Source of the DNA: Hydra vulgaris
Taxonomy: Eukaryota > Cnidaria > Hydrozoa > Anthoathecata > Hydridae
DNA: 64,000 nt
Reading direction: 5' to 3'
Assembly (NCBI RefSeq): GCF_038396675.1
Contig: NC_088931.1
Location: 76,545,501-76,609,500 of the forward strand
Made by a program: the position numbers and the translations under genes. The notes below the pieces were generated by a model. The model did no database searches. It was not told the origin of the DNA and saw nothing but the letters and a program-made list of their open reading frames with translations. Shown here piece by piece: positions 56,840 to 64,000 of the stretch (position 1 is the stretch's first letter; every line of letters begins with the position of its first letter).

Positions 56840-59170
56840 TTTTATAATTGCCACATCAGAATGTTGAGCACAAACATTTCTAAAGTTAAAAAAAAATAAT
56901 GAAATTCTAAAAACATTTTGGGAAAACAAAAATGTTCATCCATCAACAGATACACAAGCTAGAAATGTTGAAGATAAATTCAATAAGGTATGTGATAGGG
57001 GGATATCAAATAAGCATTCCTTGAAATGAGGATCCAATATTGTTACCAAACAGCTATGAAATAAAAGTAAATTGGTAAATAAGTATGGAAAAACCGTTTA
57101 AAAGAACACCTGAGGTGGTCGAAATTCACAAATAAACAATCAGAGTTACTTATAAAAAAGTTATATATAAAACATATGACTACAAAAATCAATGGATTCT
57201 TCCAAACTTCAGTGTCATAAAAGAGACTACAAAAGTCAGAATCGTTTTTGACACTGTTACATAATGTCAAGGCATTTTGCTGAATAATGTGATATATCAA
57301 GAACCAAATCTGCAATGACATCTCTGTGTTGTTCTTATGCTGTTCCGAAAAATGCAGTTGCTTTGCTGGTTGCGTTCAGAAATGTACTTGCAAATTGAAC
57401 TGAATCTAAAAGATCAATGGTATCACAGATTTCGGTGGATAAAGATTTCTAAACAGCCTGAGTTATTTGAGTTTAAAAGAGTTGTATTTGGCATCAATTC
57501 CAGCCATTTTTAAACACAGTTTTTTTTATAAAAAAACATGCAGAGAAATATAAAAAAAAAGTTTCCACTTGCTGTGGAGACTGTTGATAAGTGTACGTAT
57601 ATGGACGACAGTATGGATTCTGTTGAAAATGAAGAAAAAGCAGTTAAACTCTATAACCAATTTACATAAGTGTGGAAATAGGCTGGAATGACTGCAAGAA
57701 AGCGGTTCTCCAATTCAAAGAAAGTGATGGAATACATTCCTTTAGAATCAAGAGCAGCAAAAATAAATATCAACATAGAAAACTTACCTGCGGGTAAAAA
57801 ATTGTGCGTATTATGGGAAGCAGCCGAAGATATATTTACATTTAATTACATTTTACCACCCGAACCAGTGACAAGTAAATGACTGCTTTTAAAAAACATC
57901 TTAAAACTCTTTGATCTACTCAGGTTATTGTCTCCTTTTGTTATTTAAGCGAAATTATTATTTAAGGAACTATTAAAATTTTTTTAATCTTTCACATAAT
58001 GGTCAACACTTCTCAAAATGTTGTTGGAACAGTTTGTTACTTAGTTAATTGTTATGAAATTAGCATATTGTCAAGTTCTGTTGTTTTATCAAAACCTATG
58101 TCGTTGCATTGAACTTTTTTTTTTTTTTTTTTTTTTTTTTGTTATTCACCTCCTTAAGGCCGATAAAGCCACTACAGATGAGGAGGCTACTTAATAGTGG
58201 TTATAACCCTCTCTCAACTCTATAACTCCGAAACACGAACCTTGACAAACAAGGCCGCTGCGCGGAGAAACAAGTTGAGCGCGGTACTACCAGGGACGTG
58301 GTGGGGATCGCTTTACCACTACACCACTACCGCATCAACCAACTCAGTTGGCTTTCCAAGATTAGTGTTAATGAGTGTCATGTTAGGGTTGAAAGTAAAA
58401 TAATACTAGGTTAGATTATAAATTATGGAATAAAATAATACTAGTTAAGGATACTTATACTTTGATGATTAAATCTGAAGTAAATACAGATGGATGGCGT
58501 TTACAACCACGAATAACACAAATCTCAGCCTTGTTACAAAGGTTCCTAATCAACTGTAATAAAAAATGTTGATCATTTGGAACACTCTCAACTGAGGAAA
58601 TAATGATGCAAAAATGGAATTAAATATAAATGCTCAGAAGAAATCATATGCAGAAGACAATTAAAAAGTAAAAAAGAAGTATTCTAAACTAGCTGTTTAA
58701 TAAAGTTATTGCCTCGAATAGATGAAAGTAGTTTGTTAAAATGCAATAGTGATTAATAACATTAGTATGTAATTAATCAACTATCAATAATAATTACCAT
58801 ACATTAACCTTAAAAATGCTGAATTTCTCCATTCTATAAAAGAAAGTCAATTACTTTAGCCAGAAATAACCACATAAACAAGGTAATTGCAAAAGAATGC
58901 CATGATGCAGGACAGCACATCTGTGGTGTAAATCATATTCTGGTTGAGTTGTCTACCAAGTATTGGGTAGTATCTGGAAGAGAAGAGATAAAATAATGGA
59001 AAAGGAAGTGTTCAAAATGCAAGCTACGAAAAGCAAAGTCAGCAACACAGATTATGGCATTTATATCAAGGAAATGTATAATAATGTAAACCTCTCTAAG
59101 CGTCATATATTGACCTTAAATATTACCTTAGCTAATGAGTTTGTTATTAGCCAGTTTTGTAAATAAGTAA
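56840..59170 (+). pseudogene. BEL/Pao LTR-retrotransposon pol, broken
   Basis: Fragments in pol order: TFWENKNVHPSTDTQARNVE; LLNNVIYQEPNLQ; RKMQLLCWLRSEMYLQIELN then FEFKRVVFGINSS; CTYMDDSMDSVENEEKAVKL (YMDD catalytic box, ~57595); GMTARKRFSNSKKVMEYIPL with IPLESRA; LLLKNILKLFDLLRLLSPFV; then a family B SINE; DGWRLQPRITQ; and ECHDAGQHICGVNH...YWVVSGREEI...CSKCKLRKAK (~58880-59050), the H2C2 zinc domain before integrase. Stops and frame changes are frequent, and protease, integrase core and LTRs were not found. Confidence 0.85.
58110..58334 (-). mobile_element. tRNA-derived SINE, family B, inserted in BEL/Pao
   Basis: Minus-strand copy. Head TGCGGTAGTGGTGTAGTGGT, body CGGAGTTATAGAGTTGAGAG, tail GAGGTGAATAAC, then a T-run at 58115-58140 (its poly(A)). 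About 25 bp around the anticodon-like region are missing compared with the 56.3-kb copy. Confidence 0.88.
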
Positions 59171-60689
59171 TTAAAAAAGTTAGAAAATAACTATAATGTC
59201 TCTCTGGGGAAATATTACATAATAAAATATATTTTGACTTTGTTAATTGATATTAAATTAAAATGCTACTATTCTATAAATATTTACATGATTATATATA
59301 CCACATTATGGTATACATGGTCATGTAAAATTTATAGAAAAGTAGAGTTTTTGTTTAATATTGATTAGCAAAGCCAAAATATATAATGCTAAAATATTAT
59401 TGAGTTTTAATACGCACTTTCTCACAAACATTCATAACCAAAGTTTTTTTTTTCAATGTGCATTGCTTTGTAACACTAAATTGCATTTGCCATTCAATAG
59501 ACTATTCAGTATTCAACAAGTTTCTGCATATCTTTTAGTAATCTCTTTACTTGATTTATTTACTAAATTATTTTTATTTAAATTATTGTCATTTTTTTAA
59601 TATAAACTGATAATTCAATATAAATGCAAACTGTCATTTAAGTAGAACTTTTTTCATTCAAAAATTCTTGTTAAATCCTGTTAATTAACCAAGACTGAGA
59701 TCCACTGAATTAGTTTACCTTGAACTCTATGACTTTTTGACTTTTAAGGCCATCATTGAGGAGGATTCTTATCAAAAGCTTATGCAAAATTTAAGATTAT
59801 CAGATTTATGCAATCTCAATTGTCAACAAATCCTGTCACCTACTTTAAAAAAAAAAAACATAAATTGGTCAAGTATCTTACATTTTCGATATTAAAATAT
59901 GTTGACAAGATCAGACCATATAGTTTCAAAAGGATAGCCTACACAACCTTTCTGACTAAAAATATTGGAAAATGTTTAGTGACATTTTCTCTGATCTGTG
60001 TCTTGCCTGTTTTTATTCAAAAAAATTATACTGTTTGGGTCTGGATATTAGAAGCTTGGTATGACCAAGGTCTTGCTGATCTCTAATTAGATTGCTTAAA
60101 ATGAGACTTTTTGCAAACCTGGCCCCAGCAAAATTATAAGCTTTACCAGGAGTTGATAGCTAGAGTTAGAAAAAAATTTATAATACTTTATATATTATAA
60201 TTTTATACTAATATTTAATATTTATTAAATACTGGCTTATATTTATATATTTTTAAACTCTAATTTACCTCTAACAAAGTTGCAAGCGACCACTATTAAG
60301 TTATGAGTTACTTTAAAAAAAGCGGATAGGTTAAAAAGCTAGGAAATAGTTAACTGAAGACTTTAAAAGTTGTAAGTTGTATAAAAAAGGAAAAAATGAA
60401 GATGGGCAAGACCTAAACGGTTTTTTTGATATGCAAGGAGAAAAATTGTATTAATAAAAGTTTTTATAGCATAAAGGGACAGATAAAAAGTTTTTATAGC
60501 ATAAAGGGACAGTAAAAAGATGCAACTTGTTGAATAAGAAGCCAAGTAAGAATGAGTTTTGGTTTATCGTAATAAAAATGATAGCTCGTTTGAACATTGA
60601 CTACGATTAGAGAAACAGCATAAAAGAGGAACGCTAAAGCCTCATGATAATGATCATGATCATGATGTTTATATATGGCCAATTCCATA
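59171..60689. other. No gene; small repeats
   Basis: AT-rich. ACATGATTATATATACCACA and a near-complement lie at ~59286-59330. A 33-bp tandem pair containing TTTTTATAGCATAAAGGGAC sits at ~60458-60512. A 92-residue open frame at 59808-60086 shows no motif I know. Confidence 0.45.
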
Positions 60690-63258
60690 GTTCAGTGACG
60701 CATCATGCGGAGAGATTTTTTTTAATAGAAATTTTTCTATAACTCAAAAATAATTTTTTATTACTCTAAATCAATCTTGAATTAAAATTTTATAATATAA
60801 ACTAAACACAATTGTATTAACATAACACTGCTACATAGCAAAAATTAAAACATGAGTTCAGTGACGCAACGCTGAAAAAAGTGTTTTTTTATCAGCATAC
60901 TTTTAAATGAAGCTGAAATTTTAATTCTTGCTTGATTTATTAGCTTTTTTTGTTGTAATTTATTCATTTGGCAATAAGGTAGTCATAAAAAAAGCCACAA
61001 ACAATAAAGTTTTCATATCGTTTTATTTTACAGAAAAAAAACTATCAGTTCAGTGACGCAACGTTTAGTGACGAAACAAAAAGACGAAATTAAAATCATT
61101 TTAAAAAGTTTTGTTATTTTGTAATAAATTTTAATTATACTCAGGTGAAAATAGCATCGGAACAACGTTATCATTCTGAACATAAAAATAATGTGATTTT
61201 GATATACCTTTGATTTTTCTTGAATAACTTAAAATTGAACTGAATCCAAGTTCATTTTTTTGTTGTCTTGTATCGTTTTCTGACATGTGAATTACAGATA
61301 TTTTCAAATCTTGTAATGCTAACGCAAAATCTGCTGCTGACCTGATTTCGTATTGACTAGTTTTAACTCTCAGGGCTACGATTCGCTTAACAGTAGGTCC
61401 TATTCCGTCAACCACTCCTTTTCCGTGCATCGCTGCAAAGAAATGCCAGAAGAGTTTTTTATGAAAACGTTTTTCAAACACAACCATTGCAGCCATAATG
61501 CTTTTGTTTTTGAACTGAGAAGTGGCATTATCGCTGAACATGTGTATTTCTTTGACTTGATCAGGAATAAAGTGAAGGATTTTGTCAGTGTACGGTATAA
61601 CGGAAGACTTAGTATGATCAGTTGAATCTGAAACTATGGCAAATGTTTTTAACTCAATTTTCCAGACTGCTAGGGTCATGATAGAAACTTGATTTTGACC
61701 AAAATGAGCCGCCTGTGGCTCATTTTGATAGAAACACCTAGCGTTTTCAGCCCAGTCAACTTGGATTACCGCAATTTCAGAATTAACACTCATCAAAACC
61801 TCCTTCAGTTTATTAAAAATTGTTGATTGGTTTTTCTTTACAAATGCGTGTTTAACGAACTTATCACGCATCGCTGATATGTGTTGGATGAGTTCTGTTA
61901 CAGTAGACTTTTTTGAAATTTTTTCAATGTTTGCATATGTTTTAGTTTCAGGCTTTCTCCACTCGTCCCAGGATACTTCGAAACCAAATGTATTAACAGT
62001 TTGCAAGTGTTTATCGAACTGTTTCATACCTTTGCATGCAACGCATTTGTCATAGGCGCAATCGTATGTGTACGGTTCACAAACAAAGTTATTTATCATT
62101 TCAGATCCAACTTTGATTGAAGGCACTTGAATTGATTTTGTTAATGCATTTAAGGCAAATCGCATATTTTCATGCAAACTACAAACACAAACATTATGCG
62201 GAAATTTTGTAACTGATTTTACATTGCGTGGACGAAGGTCGCAAAATTTGCTGAGTCCAATTTTTATGTGCAGATGCTTTTCCTTGAATAACTCGAAAGC
62301 TTCTTTTAGCGTATAATATAAATGACGTATCTGAATATTGTTTGCTTTTCCGTCAGATAATTGAATTCGAGTGACATCTTTTTTGTTTGGTGATATTTGG
62401 GAAACTTCATCTTCATTATAAAAGTTTACAACTGCTAAAACATCGCTTTCAGAAAGACCATACAGCTTTGAACATGCTGGAGGTAGACCCGAATTATCTT
62501 TACAAGCAGAGCTATTTGAAAGACTAGAAAGAATTTCAGATTGTTTCTCCTTTGAAGTTGGTAGTGCTTTTAAAACTTTTTTCAATGCTTTTCCTCTTTG
62601 TTGAACGTTTTTAAAAGATGAGCTTGGTCTTTGATATTGATTTAAAAGTTTTCTTTTTAAAGCGCGACTTTTTAAAACTCTTAATTTTGCTTTAGCAGCA
62701 TAAGCTGCTTTTTTATTAGGATCGGCTTTCAATTTTTCTCGATATCTCTTAGATCTAACTCTGGATATTTCTTTCTTTTTATCAGCATTCCGAGAAACAT
62801 AATAACATAAACATAGCTTGGTATTCTGCATAACGTTTTTTTTTTACTTCTAATTTTGATTCCATTTCTTAAAAATTTACAACTTTATAAGAAAATGTTA
62901 ACATAAATCCAAAAGTTTACTAATATTTACTAATAGCCCTTCACAATACTAAAATGCAAAAATTTATTCGAATTTGAAAAATTTGAAAACCCACAACGAA
63001 ATCTGAACTTTTGGATGATATTTTGACTTCCTTACCGCGCTATTTTTTAAAACGCTAATTATCCCGTCGATGGGTTCAGTGACGCAACAGCTTTTAAACT
63101 ATAACTATATGTTAATACAATGCTTTTTGACTAACTGTTTTTTTAGTAATAAATAAAAGTTTACATTAAAATATATAATTTCTAAACAAACCTCGCCTTA
63201 AAGCATAATTTCATTGCGATAATTAAACTTTTTTAGCTTCTAGTTCAGTGACGCAACG
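60690..63258 (-). mobile_element. Element with 566-aa ORF and GTTCAGTGACGCAAC direct repeats
   Basis: GTTCAGTGACGCAAC(G) occurs at 60856, 61048, 63074 and 63243, with a variant at 60690 (GTTCAGTGACGCATC) and a half copy at 61064-61077 (TTTAGTGACGAAAC). All are in the same orientation and lie outside the ORF, three downstream and two upstream. Spacings are 166 and 192 bp on one side and 169 bp on the other. No inverted copies were seen, so the true ends of the element are not known. Confidence 0.55.
61131..62831 (-). CDS. 566-aa transposase-like protein, intact ORF
   Basis: A single uninterrupted frame. Residues ~18-62 are strongly basic (SRVRSKRYREKLKADPNKKA), a possible DNA-binding segment. 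A cysteine/histidine cluster (C215, C217, H220, C251, C258, C263, C266) suggests zinc binding. The C-terminal half looks like an RNase H-fold nuclease: VIQVDWAENARCF (D359), SDSTDHTKSSVIPYTDKIL, HMFSDNATSQFKNKS (D434), HFFAAMHGKGVVDGIGPTVK (H469, D475). I know the phrases SQFKNK and HGKGVVDGIG from uncharacterised, multi-copy proteins of cnidarians, arthropods and vertebrates and read them as a DDE-type transposase; the superfamily name is unknown to me. It is the only large intact ORF in a window of dead elements, so it is either a recent copy or under selection. The start is the first Met; no upstream splice acceptor is evident. Confidence 0.75.
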   Translation of the reverse strand: MQNTKLCLCYYVSRNADKKKEISRVRSKRYREKLKADPNKKAAYAAKAKLRVLKSRALKRKLLNQYQRPSSSFKNVQQRGKALKKVLKALPTSKEKQSEILSSLSNSSACKDNSGLPPACSKLYGLSESDVLAVVNFYNEDEVSQISPNKKDVTRIQLSDGKANNIQIRHLYYTLKEAFELFKEKHLHIKIGLSKFCDLRPRNVKSVTKFPHNVCVCSLHENMRFALNALTKSIQVPSIKVGSEMINNFVCEPYTYDCAYDKCVACKGMKQFDKHLQTVNTFGFEVSWDEWRKPETKTYANIEKISKKSTVTELIQHISAMRDKFVKHAFVKKNQSTIFNKLKEVLMSVNSEIAVIQVDWAENARCFYQNEPQAAHFGQNQVSIMTLAVWKIELKTFAIVSDSTDHTKSSVIPYTDKILHFIPDQVKEIHMFSDNATSQFKNKSIMAAMVVFEKRFHKKLFWHFFAAMHGKGVVDGIGPTVKRIVALRVKTSQYEIRSAADFALALQDLKISVIHMSENDTRQQKNELGFSSILSYSRKIKGISKSHYFYVQNDNVVPMLFSPEYN

Positions 63259-63789
63259 TATTTTTTGCAGATGTGTATGTGACAAAAAAACACTTGAATT
63301 ATTTTTAAAGAGTAAAAGTTTTTTTACTCAAGACATATATGTAATCTCAAATATTCTTTCTAAACAAAAATATGTATATGTTTTGTTTAAAATATTGCAA
63401 TAACTCGCGCTCAAATTTTACTCACTTTTTCGAATAATAAAAAGAACAAACAGTTGCTAACATTCATCAAATTTATCTACTCGGTTCAAACATTTTCTAC
63501 TCAAAATTTATTATAACAATAATTTTAAGGTGTTTAAACTATAATTAAAGAAATAAAACCTTTTGAAAAAAGAAATTTTTAAACACGAAATTTATCTCTT
63601 CCATCGTGGAAATAGCCATATGCATATATATACAAAATATAACATAAATTTTGAATTAAAAAAACATACTTTAGGATGTATAAATGGTTATGCAGCCCTG
63701 GTCACAAACCCGGTCCTAGCTATATTTTATCAAAGCCAGCCCTGGCCTCCGTCAAATATCAATCCCGGTTGCTTACTAGTTAAAAAATA
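63259..63789. other. No gene seen
   Basis: AT-rich to ~63690, then a slightly GC-richer stretch (GCAGCCCTGGTCACAAACCC) that may belong to the 5' side of the following LINE. Confidence 0.35.
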
Positions 63790-64000
63790 TTTATAAATCT
63801 TCCTAATTTAATTGCTTCTCTAGTTCCTAAGAATGTACTCTTTCCAATATCTGATAAAATCAAAAATTTGCTTTCTCTTTATCCACCAGCCCATATTGTT
63901 ATGGGTAACTTTAATGCTTATCACATTCAATAGTATAGTTTTAGTACCATTGACCCCGCTATTCATCAATAACACGAACTAAACTATTGGTTTGAGTGAC
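63790..64000 (+). pseudogene. LINE endonuclease fragment at window edge
   Basis: Reads ISDKIKNLLSLYPPAHIV, then MGNFNAYHIQ-stop-YSFSTIDPAIHQ. This is the jockey-type endonuclease region (normally VVLGDFNAHH), with the catalytic Asp of GDFN replaced by Asn and a stop. It is close to the minus-strand copy at 54.7-54.8 kb and continues past the window. Confidence 0.75.

Noticed and set aside
60690-63258. Centromere-type satellite with a CENP-B-like box
   Set aside because: Spacing near 170 bp and a 15-16-bp box are reminiscent, but the box sequence does not match CENP-B and only five copies split by a gene are present.

Overview
The window looks like a piece of a Hydra-type cnidarian chromosome. 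The DNA is very AT-rich and peppered with long (TA)n tracts. It carries an insulin-like peptide gene with short consensus introns. Almost everything else is decayed metazoan transposable elements: CR1/L2/jockey-like LINEs, P, hAT, Tc1/mariner, pogo-like and MULE DNA transposons, a BEL/Pao element, two tRNA-derived SINE families and many foldback elements or MITEs. Nothing looks bacterial. Hydra is inferred from overall style and remembered families; no database search was possible.

Layout. 0-2.3 kb: a LINE RT scrap and (TA)n tracts. 2.35-3.84 kb: a two-exon insulin-like peptide gene (120 aa) whose intron holds a ~296-bp MITE. 4-9 kb: MITEs, a 21-bp minisatellite, two back-to-back ~45-bp minisatellites and a TTAA-flanked foldback. 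9.3-11.5 kb: a TA-flanked MITE, then an internally deleted hAT element. 11.5-19 kb: mostly unannotatable AT-rich DNA, two MITEs, a dead LINE and a 25-bp minisatellite. 20.0-27.4 kb: a composite block bounded by CCCAGTGAAAAA / TTTTTCACTGGG. It contains a ~2.9-kb inverted duplication and a P-element with THAP-like start that sits inside a small exon of an unidentified gene. 27.4-31.4 kb: LINE and SINE remnants and a broken short-chain dehydrogenase (carbonyl-reductase-like) copy. 31.9-49.6 kb: LINE fragments on both strands, a Tc1 element nested in another MITE, an unnamed transposon ORF family carrying a templated insertion, and a MULE. 49.7-51.4 kb: a pogo/jerky-like transposase. 53.5-54.0 kb: an intact 5' exon of a second carbonyl-reductase-like SDR. 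54.4-59.2 kb: LINE endonuclease fragments in inverted arrangement, a hAT C-terminus and a BEL/Pao element interrupted by a SINE. 60.7-63.3 kb: an uninterrupted 566-aa transposase-like ORF flanked by five same-orientation copies of GTTCAGTGACGCAAC.

The host genes I can support are the insulin-like peptide gene (complete), the SDR exon at 53.5 kb (5' part only), its broken paralogue at 29-31 kb, and possibly the gene interrupted by the P element at 23.6-26.6 kb. The only intact large mobile-element ORF is the 566-aa protein. No operons, rRNA, true tRNA genes or CRISPR arrays were seen.
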